From Eremomyces bilateralis CBS 781.70 (Eukaryota > Ascomycota > Dothideomycetes > Eremomycetales > Eremomycetaceae): a stretch of 64,000 nt of DNA. Position 1 is the stretch's first letter. Each line of letters begins with the position of its first letter. Below, piece after piece: positions 43,630 to 55,124 of this stretch. A program made the translations under genes and the position numbers. The notes below the pieces were generated by a model. That model saw only the letters and a program-made list of their open reading frames with translations. It searched no databases and was not told the origin of the DNA. The stretch is taken from the NCBI RefSeq assembly GCF_010015585.1, contig NW_022985081.1, positions 465,538 to 529,537 on the forward strand. The letters run 5' to 3'.

Positions 43630-44990
43630 TGTGCTGAGAGGACAGGTCGACGAAGAGGGGCTAGGAAATGTTGGGATGGCTTGGCTCGGAAGATGAGGTG
43701 GCTATTCAAAGACAGTGTACGATATACGCGTACTAGGTGAAGCCTCCATGGACACCTATAGTTCCTTCAGCCTAGATCGATCCCTAGATAGATATTTCTA
43801 CATATAGTCCGCGTTCGGTCGTGAATTTTAGTTGGATCCTACTTTCCCAATTGCGTGCGAGCTCCTTAATGGACAGGCTATCTTAGGTTTGGGATCATGT
43901 AGTGTTGCTGTGGGCTCAGCCTCCTGAATGCACGCCCATCAATCGCCAATGGAAGTTCAAAATATCCAACCAACTTCAAAGGCATCAGATGAATGTTGAT
44001 GCTCTCGGGTGATTTTTATATCGGACCATCCATTAATTACTGTCTTGCATGTGATTGAGATTCCTCGAGCTCAGTCGCAACTTCCTCCACCAGTCCAGGT
44101 TTGGTGGACGGACCTCTTCCCCAACACCTGGCGCCTGCCAGTTCCGGCAGCACGACATAGAACATTACAACCACGCGTTTTGACTTCACTTCATCCAAAT
44201 CATCTTCGCGATGTATAAACCAATTCAACCCATTCCCATCAACTCTTCTCTTGTTCGATGACCCATCACCACAAGCTACCCAACAACCAGCTTAGCATGG
44301 CTTAAATCTAGCCCCCTCAACATCCCCTCAACACCCCTCCACGTTCTCAATCTATTGGTCCCTGTAACATCGACCTCCATCGCCAATCCACGAGTCTCCA
44401 CCTATCCTCCGATATTTCCCAATCCATCCTCAGGTATTCCGTGTTCCGTCCAGCAGATCCCAAACCCGGCTGTCTGATCTATGGGATGGATTGTTATATT
44501 AGGTAAAACACTAGGATTCTGCCGTGCAACGGGCCAACACTTGTACTGACCATCCGCTCCGTGGCTCTGGTGCTGGCAACTGTTCACACGTCCTCTCTAA
44601 AATTCTCCTGCGCCAGCCAGTCCATCGGCCAAGCCACCTTTCACTTACACAAAGTCTCTTCCCATTCGTCTTGAGCATACCGGTCAGGATTCTGATATCA
44701 AGCTGTTGCGTTGTTTGGCCTCTCTTTTCCCGCATCGTCGGTGTTACGCCTAAGACTTCCTCAACCAGGTCATTAGAACCTTCCAGCACGCCTTTGGGTC
44801 TCTTCCACCAATCTTCTTGGCTGTAACGAGCTGATGAACATTCACTATTCCTCCATCGCTCCGTGCACCCTATTACCTGCAGAAGGTCTCACATAGTTGG
44901 CTACGAAGAGTCTCGCCCACTTCACCCTGCGGGAGGTTTCACACATATGGTGGGATTGGCGCAGGCGTCTTAGAGTGCCAAGTTACCATC
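43630..44990. other. Gene-free stretch, PHO81 promoter
   Basis: No supported gene in 1.36 kb. A CCAAT box lies near 43943. I found no CACGTG box of the NUC-1/Pho4 type. The length suggests a large promoter or long leader for PHO81. Confidence 0.45.
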
Positions 44991-47900
44991 ATGTAAGTTC
45001 TCGATTTCTCGTTTCCAGCACTGTAGCATTTCGATGTGGTTGGCCCGGTTTCCGAACTGGGCTATATGCACGCTCCCGGAACATGGATTTCAATGTCAGC
45101 ACTCAGTGTAGCCCGACCCGATGATATTGACCGCAGTTCTCTGGCAGGAAGTTCGGCAAGCAAATACAGAGGCGACAGCTTGACATCCCGGAATATGCTG
45201 CAAGTTTTGTTGACTACAAAGCCCTCAAGAAGGTACCACAGTGCTTTTACTATTCAAATGTCTGATCCACTGCTGACGTTCCCAAGCTCATCAAGAAGTT
45301 AAGCTCGACCCCGGTGATTAGCGCTCGGGATGAAGGGATTCCTAGCCTAGATGGGTTTGATCCACCGGCCACCCTCCAAGCAAATAAAGACAAATTCTTC
45401 TTTCGGCTGGTACCGTATGCCCATCACTTTTTTGCTCTCCTATCTAACTGCTACTACAGGAGCGTGAGTTGGAGAAGGTCAATATCTTCTATCTCCAAAA
45501 GGAGGCTGAGGTCGGATATAGCACCTGCTACTAACAAAACCATGACTGACAACCGTGCAGCTGAAGATTCGTTTGACTTCCTTACTTGACCAGAAGCGTT
45601 CCCTGCAAGCACAAACTGCGCCGGTGTCAAGACTATCGTCAAGATACATTGCACTCGAGGAAGGATTCAAACAATACGTGAATGATCTGAATAAGTTGCA
45701 GGTCCGTACTGTCGTCTTTTGCTCTGGCCTGGACTGACTAGCGTAGCAATTTGTCGAGGTCAACCAAACCGCGTTTACAAAAATCCTCAAAAAGGTTGGT
45801 CACATCATCAAACATCGAGTTACTTATCTAACATTCAATTAGTGGGATAAGACCTCGAAGGTCAGGCTGCCATTGTCCAGTTCCCTTTTCGTCCATTGAC
45901 TTGAAACAGTCCCAACAAAAGGAGGTCTTCCTTGCACGCGCCGTGGAAGTTCAACCGTGCTTCAATCAAGATGTCATTGGTGATCTCTCGGACCAGGCGA
46001 CGACAAATCTGCAGGATTTCGCAGACTGGGCCGAAGGTGGCGAGATCCGACAGACGCCCAATGAAAGGCCCATCGAAATCGGCAAGCCCCTTGCAGAGGA
46101 CTTGGAAATCGAATCTCAGCTCCTTCAAGCCGCCATAGTCGGCGATACCACTGCACTCCGAGAATGGATCAATCGACTAGCGTCATCCCCTGACGCAAAT
46201 GAACGATTCACCAAGGCCTTCCTGAGCACATCGGAGGAGGCTCCCGAACAGTCGTTGCATATCCTCCTCGAGTCACAACTGGTTGACCTAACTCGCACTG
46301 ATGAGATAAATCAACGCAACATCCTCCATAAAGCAACCATCTCCGGTCGACGGCTGCTTCTTGACGTTGGCGTGGCTGGAAATGTCGACGCCAGAGCAGT
46401 GGACGTCTATGGGCGACTGCCCATTCACTATGCCTGCATTCACGGTTTCGTTGAGATGATTCCACTCCTAGTCGAACAAAGTCCCGAGACGATCAATGCG
46501 AAAGACCACGACAACTTCACACCGCTCATTCGCTCGATCGTCAGCAATAAGCTCGACTGTGTTCGGGTGCTTCTCGAGGTAGGAGCAAGCATTGACCCCT
46601 CTAGCGAGAAGGATCATGTGCCCCTCAATCTGGCTTGTCAACACGGCTCCGCCCCGATTGTTGCGTTGCTCCTAGAACGGAAACCAAAGATACTTCCTGA
46701 TGCGGAAGGCTTATACCCTCAGCATCTAGCCGCCCGATCCACAAAGACGCTGGACATTCTTCAGATGCTGAAAACCTACGGCGCCGATTTGGACCAACCC
46801 GATCACTTGTATCAGTGGACCCCGTTATTCCACGCGGCTAGCGAGGGGAATGTACAGTGCCTGAGGCTGCTCATCGAAGAGTGCAAAGTCAACTGCGATG
46901 CTAAAGATGAGAAAGGCTTGTCGGCTTTGTACTATGCCACGTGGGAAGGGCACATCGAATGCATCCGCCTTCTATCATGCCATATGCGACGAGCTTCAGC
47001 TTCGCATAGGACACATGGCTTGAAACCAAGAACACCCCTAGCTGTCCCCGTGGTGTCCTCGTCTCCTTTCCCATCGAGTCTCGATGCCGAATCCATACCT
47101 CCGATCACACTTCCTCCACCCATCATGCCGCTCCGACGCTACGGGCACAACTTCCTCGATTCCAAGACGTTTGTGGTTCTCAACTTCGGGGATCTCGGTT
47201 ACGAACCCATCCAGTTCTACGACGATAATAAGTACCCTGCAGCTCGGCTGACGATTTCTTCCAAATCCTCCGATCTGATTCCCCGAAACCTTTTGCTTCC
47301 GATTCAAGATGAATTCAAAACCATATCCTTCCAGATCGACAACGTCGATACTTTTTCGCTGGATTTCGACATCTACCCCACCTTCGGCGCTCGAGTCATT
47401 GCCCGTGCCGTCGCCTCTTCCCGAATCTTCACGAGTAAAACCTCATCCTCCGGCCGCTGGCATCTTGAGCTGCTCGATCTCCGCCTCCGCACCATCGGCC
47501 GCATCAGCTTCAACTTCCAAGTCGTTCGCCCATTCCCCGGCGTCCCTCTTGAGATCACGAATTTCGCAACGTACTGGAAAGCTACGACGAACGAACGAAA
47601 CCCCTCCGATGAAATCATTCCGCAGTCCTTCAGCCCATCGTCGGCCATGCAATCCCTTTCCTCCAACCTTTCCCTCGGTAGCCATCATCACACGCCTTCT
47701 ACACTCAAGATTACCGGGTCAAGCTTATCCGGCTCCTATGTCCGTCTTTTCGTCCAACTGACGGCCGACAATGTCCCCGTCCTGTATCCGCATTGGCGCG
47801 TCTCCCACTACGGCCTCGACGTCCCCATATCCAACCTCACCGCATCGCAATTCTCCGATATCGGCGCTTCCCAGCAGAACCGTGTTCCCTTTAGCCTAGA

Positions 47901-48875
47901 TTCTTTAAAACACGCAACCATCTCAGACACCCCCGCGCTCAGCTCTCAACTCGCGAAATCGTTTGCGACGCTCTCCGACGTGCTATCCGCAGTCCCGCTG
48001 GATATTAACGTGGAGCTTCACTGTGTTTTCCCGAGACGTGCGCAGGCGGAGCAACTCCGTCTTACTCCCAATAGGAATATCAATGAAGTGGCGGACGCGG
48101 TGTTACGAGCGTTGTTTGAGCATGCACGACGGAGCAGAGAGGGAGAGCATGATGGGACCGAGCACTCGGGACGGGGTGTGGTGTTCAGTAGTTCGAGTCC
48201 GGAGCTGTGCATCGCGTTGAATTGGAAGCAACCGAATTGTGAGTTGCTCCCACTATTACTAGCAGAATAACCTTGGACGGTTGATGTTCTAGATATTTGG
48301 CTAACATGGCGCTCAGATCCGGTCCTTCTATGCAGCGAACTCGATCCATCCGACACCATGCCACCCCCTCCGCTTCCACGATGGGTTTCATCCACTACCG
48401 AAACTGCGACTTCGCATGTGACGCTCAGTGTCAAGGAAGCGGTACAAGTGGCGCAGAGCAACAACTTCATGGGCCTGATATGCTCCTCCAGATTACTGGT
48501 ACGTATCCCTTTCTTCCCTCCTTCTCACCCCATAATTCTTCACCCGCACAATATCCAGGTCCGGTTGCATTTGTCTTCAGGACCAATCATTCCATCTCAC
48601 ATTGACCATAATACTAACGCATCAACTCACAGGCCCTCGCTCCAGCCCTCATCACCACCATCAAAAACGCTGGCCTCGTGCTCGTCGAGGATATCCCTTC
48701 GGAACCCTCTCCGCGCACCTCTCTGCATGGTGCTGAGAGCATGGACGTGGATTCCGATCGGACGAATAAGGTGTGGGAAAGGGGTTCGTGGGGACGAGGC
48801 TCGGGCAGTGCGGATATTGATGGCACGTTGACGGGGAATGCAGTGCTGAGGTTTGTGGAGGGTGTGGGGATGTGA
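44991..48875 (+). CDS. PHO81: Pho81/NUC-2 type phosphate-signalling CDK inhibitor
   Basis: Ten exons (44991-44992, 45148-45232, 45287-45409, 45460-45510, 45561-45701, 45747-45794, 45843-45860, 45910-48238, 48317-48498, 48633-48875) encode 1073 residues. The SPX domain (FGKQIQRRQLDIPEYAASFV to FTKILKKWDKTSK, residues 1-156) senses inositol pyrophosphate. Ankyrin repeats (about 230-460; GRLPIHYACIHGFVEMIPLL, EGLSALYYATWEGHIECIRLL) carry CDK inhibition. The C-terminal half is a glycerophosphodiesterase-like domain (HWRVSHYGLDVPISN). In Neurospora NUC-2 inhibits PREG/PGOV so that NUC-1 activates phosphate genes. The start codon is split: AT in exon 1 and G in exon 2, and no other in-frame ATG exists before the conserved FGKQIQ. 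Exon 7 has only 18 bp. Confidence 0.93.
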
Positions 48876-49172
48876 AACCAAAAGGACGAATGAACCAGAC
48901 GAACCGCTGGTGGCAGGGGAAACTATGTCACGATCGCGCCGCTGTACATTTCACAAGAGGATCCCTAATGTGGATGTGATACTCACGCAGACATTTTAGT
49001 AGCATAGCGAATAGAATAGCATCACTTTAATATCCTTTATGGTATCGAGGTTTCTAGTGTGCGCTGAGAAAGACCCCAACAGTTCACCACCTCCAGCGCT
49101 TCCTCGAGTACAATCGACGTATAAAATAATTCATTTCCACATTCACCCACGCCCTCCCACTCCAGCACCCAA

Positions 49173-50153
49173 TCAAGCCCCCTTATACGGATACCTCAAC
49201 CGCCTCAAACCCTCCACATCCACCGGCCTCAACTGCCCCCTCACAAACAACGCCAAACAAAACACCACCGCCGGCAACCCCGCGCTCCAGAACTCCTCCG
49301 TCATGCTCCCCCCATCCGTCCCCCCTGTCGCCACCCATGTCACGTACAGCATCACCGCCGCGATCCCGCCCACGAACGGGACGATGCGCGCTAGCGAGTT
49401 TCGAGAGGCGGAGGTAGAGGTGGAGATGGGCGCTGTCTCGAAGAAAATGTCGAACCCGCTCGCCCGCAGCAGGGAGACCAGCCACGCGGGCAGATCGAGG
49501 TCATCCAGCGCGTTCCCCAATGCAGTGCTCGGGTGGAGGGGGCCGGAGGAGTGGGGGCCGGTCGCGAAGGCGTGGACCGCGGCGGCGCGGGCGGGGTGTT
49601 TGGGGGGGGTGGGGGAGGTGGCGGGAAGGAAGTAGAGGATGTAAGCGGAGGAGAGGAGGGAGAGGGTGGCGAGGAGGAGTTGGAGGTAGGGGAGGAGGGA
49701 GGTGCGGGGGTGGTGGTGGAGGGGGGTGAAGGGGGTGGGGAGGTAGTAGAGGGGGAGAGGGAGGAGAGGGAGGATGAGGAAGAGACGCTAGTTAGGGTTA
49801 GTTGGTTAGGGGGAGGGGAGGTGAGGGCGTACTGTGTAGAGGATCGAGCGGGCTGTGTCTTCGGCTGCGAGTTTATCGATGAGGGTTTCTTGCTCTAGAG
49901 AGGATTAGCACGGTTCAATCGCAATGTACACAATGCATCTTCTTATCCTTTGAAAGAGCGCCAAGGATGGTGACACCCCATACTGAGATACAGGGACAGA
50001 GCGTCGGCAAGCACCACTCCCAATGAATCTTCAGAAGAGGGAAATCCAGTGCCAAACAAGAACATACTTACCAACTTCATCCATCCCCTCCGGCGGATCC
50101 GTATCGTCCCCTTCCGGATAACGGAACGCCTTCCTTAACCGCGTCGTCGCCAT
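49173..50153 (-). CDS. Unrecognised four-span membrane protein
   Basis: Three exons (50153-50072, 49894-49833, 49787-49173) encode 252 residues. I do not recognise the family. The N-terminus is basic then acidic (LRKAFRYPEGDDTDPPEGMD), followed by an amphipathic helix (ETLIDKLAAEDTARSILY). Four hydrophobic segments follow: LFLILPLLPLPLYYLPTPF, YLQLLLATLSLLSSAYILYF, IVPFVGGIAAVMLYVTWVA and AGLPAVVFCLALFV. The C-terminus LRRLRYPYKGA is basic. No catalytic motif is visible. Frame closure over three exons, C-ending codons and GT-AG introns support a real gene. The stop faces the PHO81 stop with 297 bp between. Confidence 0.75.
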
Positions 50154-51356
50154 CACCACCTATCGATTCCGCGTCGCCCACTCGTACGAGAATAGCCTCG
50201 TCCCCTGGCCTTTTCCCAAAGCCGGATTTGATTCCGCGTCACCAACGACTATGGAATTTCGCACCGCCCCAATACGTAATCCCCAAGCTCTTTCTAATCC
50301 CAACCACTCCTCGATGATCGATCAGGCTCCCGATCCAGTATTGATTACTGAATCCAAGACACCGCGTGTAGGGTGCGACGTTGCAAATTTAGAAACAACC
50401 CAGAGCGTTCCTCTGAGTCACTGTGTGAATCCTCTGCGAATCTCACGCTCGGCTGCCTATCGCGCGGATATCCGCGTCACCGGAGGGCGGAGATGCGTCC
50501 GGTCGAATGCATCCGGTCGAGACGGGGTATATTGGATATTAGCTAAGTAAGTATCTTGGCGGTTGGGGTTGGCATTAGGTTTGGTGTTGCTTTGATCGAG
50601 ATGCGTAAGAATGTTGATTACGATGCCTGGACGTACGTGTATCTGATCGGGATGTGTGATGTACCATATGGGGATTGGCGGTGTGGCTGTGCAGTTTAAT
50701 ACCAGACTCCAGTCCACACACAGCAGTACAATGAATGGAAGCTGCACAACGTGAAGGCACCACTATTCCGACAACTTCTCCTTCACCTCATTCTTTCGTC
50801 CAATCTTCTTATTGCCTATACCGACAGCGGAATCAACTCCAAGTCTGCTGACCTCTCCCTTTGTTCCCCCTCTCCGACATAATATTACCCAGCGTATTGG
50901 CGGTCCTATTGACGCCAGCCGTCTGTCGCCAGATCACCCGATCTCAACTCTGTGATACTTCCCTCCATTCGCGCCTCGGACTCCCACCCCGTGCCAAATC
51001 ACGTTCCGGTGACTTGCAACGTCCTCCAGTCTCCCCCGTGACCCTCTCCCCCGATATTCGTACTCCATCGTTGTATTGTACCGCTTCCCTCCCCTCCGTC
51101 CCTATACCGCGCTTCAACGGACTGCACTACGCGCCTGTCATCCAGACGTTCCAGACCCTCTCCACTCCCCATCTCTCGAACAAGGTTCTCGGAGCGTCGG
51201 AGATCGTCAATTCTCCGGCCCACCTGACCGATCCACGAAGTCTCATATGATTCGAATTCGAGACACGGAGGAGTAGGACGGAGGTGATCCCGTTGAGACA
51301 CGCGTCTTGATAAATTACCGCGCTATGGATCTGGATTACAGGGCGTAGGGATGGGG
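50154..51356. other. Gene-poor stretch
   Basis: No supported gene. The plus-strand frame around 51000-51250 has coding-like codon use (ending HLTDPRSLI) but no ATG and no recognised motif, so it is not called. Confidence 0.35.
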
Positions 51357-51959
51357 TTATATTTGGTAATACGGTAAGCCATCCACGCCATGGAATGTGA
51401 AGCGCTGGGTAAGCGAGAGCCGAGCGGAGATGCCGGCAGGGGTACTGCCCACCGTGATTGGCCCGATGACGTAGGAGTTATGACCGATTCCTTGCTCAAT
51501 TTTCTGCGATCCATCGTAGATTCGTAGGGCGTCGAGGCGGATCTCATGGATGCATTGGAGGCGATGACGGCATGAGGGAGATGGAAGGGTTAGGGGATCG
51601 GTGGGATGGGGTTTTTGGGTTGGGGGATGAGTTTACGGTGGGAAGGGGATGGGATTTTGAGGGGGTGGGAATTTATGTACCTGGGTAATGCGAGAGGGGA
51701 TGACGGAATGTAATATGTATCCGAAGACTTCGAGCGATATGTTGAGATCGAGATAAACGTGCTCACGGAAGGCTTGAACTGCTGTGGAGTGCTTGCGTAG
51801 ATGGGCAAATGAAAGTCACGATTGCTAGGGGACGTTACCATTTGAGTATGGTACGGAGCTGTTGATATATTTCTCTACTACCGCCGTCGTCAGTAACAAA
51901 CGAGAAAGTTTTGCATATGCACGAGCGAATAAGAATTGAGAAAACGCGAGCCAAATCAT
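51357..51959 (-). CDS. Possible small gene of unknown function
   Basis: Three putative exons (51959-51839, 51778-51681, 51542-51357) join in frame to 134 residues. The last two exons are the best supported: codons are C-ending and the text looks like a folded domain (VQAFREHVYLDLNISLEVFG, LRIYDGSQKIEQGIGHNSYV, RFTFHGVDGLPYY). Introns have GT-AG ends. The first exon, with a hydrophobic start (WLAFSQFLFARAYAKLSRLL), is uncertain and true upstream exons may lie between 52000 and 52540. I recognise no family. Position downstream of the RPN4-like gene on the same strand gives no clue. Confidence 0.4.
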
Positions 51960-52991
51960 AAATGCTCTGATATTTAATGCATCATAAATCATATCGCCAT
52001 GCGGCTATCTGTCTGTATCCTTAGTTCCCTACATATATATATATATATCGCACAAATGCAATCTTTGGCTCCCAACCAACCCAACAATTTTCAACGCAAC
52101 TCATCGCTCGTCTATTCCATCCATATTCGTACAAGATACATTGCAACCCGACAGTCGACGGACGATCGAGTCATCCCGTCCATTACACAGCCCGGCCCCG
52201 CCTAGCCAAGCCCAGGATCCTAAATGCTCGCGTCGCGGAAAAACGTGAATAGTCATCAGCGCCAAAATGCCCGTCATGAATGCCTGATCCCCCGGGCCCA
52301 GTCTTTTTCTTAGCAAAACGCAGCCTAAACCAAAGGAAAAAAAGGAAACGCAGTAGAAAATCTTCGTCATCCCAGTGAACCCAGTGCCCAACCGCGAGGC
52401 GGGGGGGTATGTAATCGCTCTGAATGCATGAATCCGAAACACAATAACAACCCAATGAGATGCAGGAGATTGGTACAGTACAGGTAGGTATAAGAAATAT
52501 TCGACATCGTAAACCCAAATAGAAAACGAGGCCGATCACCAGGTGGCGTGAGCAGGTCGGTCAGGTCACGGCCTTTCCCGCCACGAGTCATGTAGCCCTG
52601 CCGCCAGGTGTCACCCGATGAATAGGCTAATGAACTAGCAACATCGCATCGGGATTCCGACCGGATTGGGAAATCGATGATGAGTGGTTCGCGAGGTGAG
52701 GTGAGGCGAGGAGTGATTATTTCAGGGAATCTCGGGGTTAACGGCCAAGGCGACGCCGACGCCTATGACAAGGCGGGGCTGACACGAAGGCGGCGCAGAG
52801 GAGGATGCCAACCCATGTACACAACGTTCAGGGTGAGGATGCGGTGCCTGTATGTGATCACAAATTGAGGTGCGGAATAACGATAGGATTTCGGATGGTT
52901 CGTCAACGCGTCCAGGTAACGACCTGTTCGTGATGACTCATCCTCTACCCCTAAACGCGACACCGACCTCTGAGTTATCACCGATCACTAC
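51960..52991. other. Gene-poor stretch with (AT)8
   Basis: No supported gene. A perfect (AT)8 microsatellite lies at 52033-52048. A minus-strand frame at 52190-52380 encodes a hydrophobic stretch (KIFYCVSFFSFGLGCVLL) that might belong to the neighbouring unknown gene. The rest should hold the RPN4-like 3' untranslated region. Confidence 0.35.
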
Positions 52992-55124
52992 TCAACCCCT
53001 CGACCCACCCCGTCGCCGATGCTTCCCCGGGAAGTCCACCTCAGGATGCACCACGCGCATATGTCTCGTCAACGCATCGCTGCGACTAAATGTCTTATCC
53101 TCGACGCAGAGCGCACACCGCACCTTTTGTTTCCGCACGTTGTGGATGGTGTCCTCGTGGCGGGTCAGATCGTACGGCCGGCTGAAGACGGCGTTGCACG
53201 GCTTCCCGGTGGTAGGGTTGGTGCGGCCGCAGCGGTGGGGCCCGGTCTGCGAGTTGCGGGCCATCAGCTCTGAGGGCGACATGCCAGAACCGACACCAGG
53301 GGTGACGCCGGTGGGGTTTTGGCGGTGAGCGTCGCGTTTGTGTTTTTGGAGCTTTTGAGGGGTGGAGAAGCGATGGGGGCAGCCGTGGTAGGTGCAAGAG
53401 TAGGTGCCGGCGTCCGGGAGGGTGGCGGTGGGGTGTTGGGTGGGAGGTGAGCGGTGAGCGGGGAGGGGTTGTTGTGGTGGTGGGCGTTGCATGAGTTGCG
53501 GTTGTGTGGTGGGTGGTTGGAAGGCGTTGTTGTTCTCGTCGGCGAGGTCGGAAATGGAGGTCTCCATTCTGGGAAGAGATGCCGGGAAGGTTGGCTCGTC
53601 GGCGGCCGATCGAGGGATGTAGCCGTTGTTCTGGGGGTATCCCATGTTCATGTTGGGTATGGCGGTCGGACCGAACCCAAACTCATTGGCGAACGGTGCA
53701 GACGTGGCGAACTGCGTGCTCGTGACATTGGGTTGACTCCAGGCTGCCGTCGATGAGGTGGCGAGATCGAAGTTCTGATCGGATGGCTGCGAACCGTTGC
53801 CACCCATAAATTGGAAGTCGTTGGTATCATCCGGGAAGAGCGGTGCTTTCGCGTCCTCCTCGGACTCGTGATAGTCCAAGACAGCATCCTTGGGGGAGAT
53901 GGTCTTCAGTTGCTCTCTCCCTTGAGGTTGTGGCTGTTGGTACGTCATGTCCGGCTTGGGTTCTTGTCGAAGCCACGGTGAGTTCTGTCGGAAAGGCGAG
54001 GCGCCTCGAGAGGAACTGATGGGTGACTTGACTCTAGCGTTCTGAGCCGCTTGAAGTCGCTCGTTGACGATGCGGTAGTTCGGCGACAGCAAGTTGCTGC
54101 CTGCATTGACTTTCGGCATATTCCTTACTGCACCGACGTTCTGCTGGGGATACATGGCTTCAGAGAAGTCCACTTTCCCGTACATGTTGGGATTCATGTT
54201 GTCTGCGTCGTCGTCCGACAGTAAGTAATCGTTCATCCAGTCGTCAATCTTCCAGGAGACAGTCTCACCGTTGGACGGAGCCTTTAAGCCGTCGTCGAAA
54301 TCATCTTCGTGAACCGTGTGGGGAGTGATGGGGGAGTTATGTCCGAGACTCGACACTGAATGTCGAGTCGAGTGTGAAAACGGTGGCAATTCGTTCTCAT
54401 CGCCCATTGATGACGTCTCCATCAGTGCCTGGCGCATCGCATTGGTTGCGTTCATGGCTGGCTCGAATCCGGAGGTCGAGTTATTAAACATGCTTGGGTG
54501 AGATGATGCCAAGAAGCCGTCTTGGGTTGGGGTTTGCGAAGGAGTAGGCAGATGGTTCGAGAAAGGTCGTCCGTCTTCCGCGTAATATGACTCAGTCTTG
54601 TTGATTGGTAAAGGATGGCTCGAGGCTTGGCCACTCGAGTACTGCGATGGAAAATGTCCTTCGGTCGCGTGACCTGCAGGATAGGATGCCAGTGAGGGAT
54701 TAGCGTTCTTTGGCGATGACTGGGCTTGTTGCTGAGGTCTTCTCATTATCGGCTGCTGTATTGATGTGGATTGCATGTTTCCGTTTCCGTTGCCGTTCAG
54801 AAACGAGTTCTGGCCCGCAACGTTCGACAACTGCGTCCAGACGTCCGGTGGAGGAGGATTCGGCGAGTATTGTTGCACCCGAATGGAAGGGTTCTGGTAA
54901 GTGTAGGCGTCCGTCATAGACTGGTCGTTATTTGACAGTGTGTTCTGTGGTTTTTGAATCGATGCCTTGCGATTGTTCTGAGGAATCGATGACGTCGGGT
55001 TGATATAGGAAGTGAGGTCGTACGGAAGCTGGTGCGATGGCGACGGTGATGCGAAGTCGATTGCAGAATAAGAGTCCTGTTGAAACGGCGAATGTTGAGA
55101 AGTAGGATATTGGGCGGCGAGCAT
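52992..55124 (-). CDS. RPN4-like C2H2 zinc-finger transcription factor
   Basis: A single exon encodes 710 residues. The first 560 are Asn/Gln/Ser/Pro-rich and disordered, with an acidic patch (DDWMNDYLLSDDDADN) that could activate transcription. Three zinc-binding units end the protein: CTYHGCPHRFSTPQKLQKHK, RCGRTNPTTGKPCNAVFSRP with YDLTRHEDTIH, and RCALCVEDKTFSRSDALTRH. The last two resemble the Rpn4 finger pair, and Aspergillus relatives are annotated as Rpn4-type factors. Yeast Rpn4 activates proteasome genes and is itself rapidly degraded. The C-terminus is basic (GKHRRRGGSRG). The first ATG gives MLAAQYPTSQHSPF. A 6-kb gene-poor region lies upstream. Confidence 0.85.
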   Translation of the reverse strand: MLAAQYPTSQHSPFQQDSYSAIDFASPSPSHQLPYDLTSYINPTSSIPQNNRKASIQKPQNTLSNNDQSMTDAYTYQNPSIRVQQYSPNPPPPDVWTQLSNVAGQNSFLNGNGNGNMQSTSIQQPIMRRPQQQAQSSPKNANPSLASYPAGHATEGHFPSQYSSGQASSHPLPINKTESYYAEDGRPFSNHLPTPSQTPTQDGFLASSHPSMFNNSTSGFEPAMNATNAMRQALMETSSMGDENELPPFSHSTRHSVSSLGHNSPITPHTVHEDDFDDGLKAPSNGETVSWKIDDWMNDYLLSDDDADNMNPNMYGKVDFSEAMYPQQNVGAVRNMPKVNAGSNLLSPNYRIVNERLQAAQNARVKSPISSSRGASPFRQNSPWLRQEPKPDMTYQQPQPQGREQLKTISPKDAVLDYHESEEDAKAPLFPDDTNDFQFMGGNGSQPSDQNFDLATSSTAAWSQPNVTSTQFATSAPFANEFGFGPTAIPNMNMGYPQNNGYIPRSAADEPTFPASLPRMETSISDLADENNNAFQPPTTQPQLMQRPPPQQPLPAHRSPPTQHPTATLPDAGTYSCTYHGCPHRFSTPQKLQKHKRDAHRQNPTGVTPGVGSGMSPSELMARNSQTGPHRCGRTNPTTGKPCNAVFSRPYDLTRHEDTIHNVRKQKVRCALCVEDKTFSRSDALTRHMRVVHPEVDFPGKHRRRGGSRG

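Noticed and set aside
50861-51250. 129-codon plus-strand frame with coding-like codons
   Set aside because: No ATG at the start, no recognised domain, no convincing splice partner. Left as a note only.
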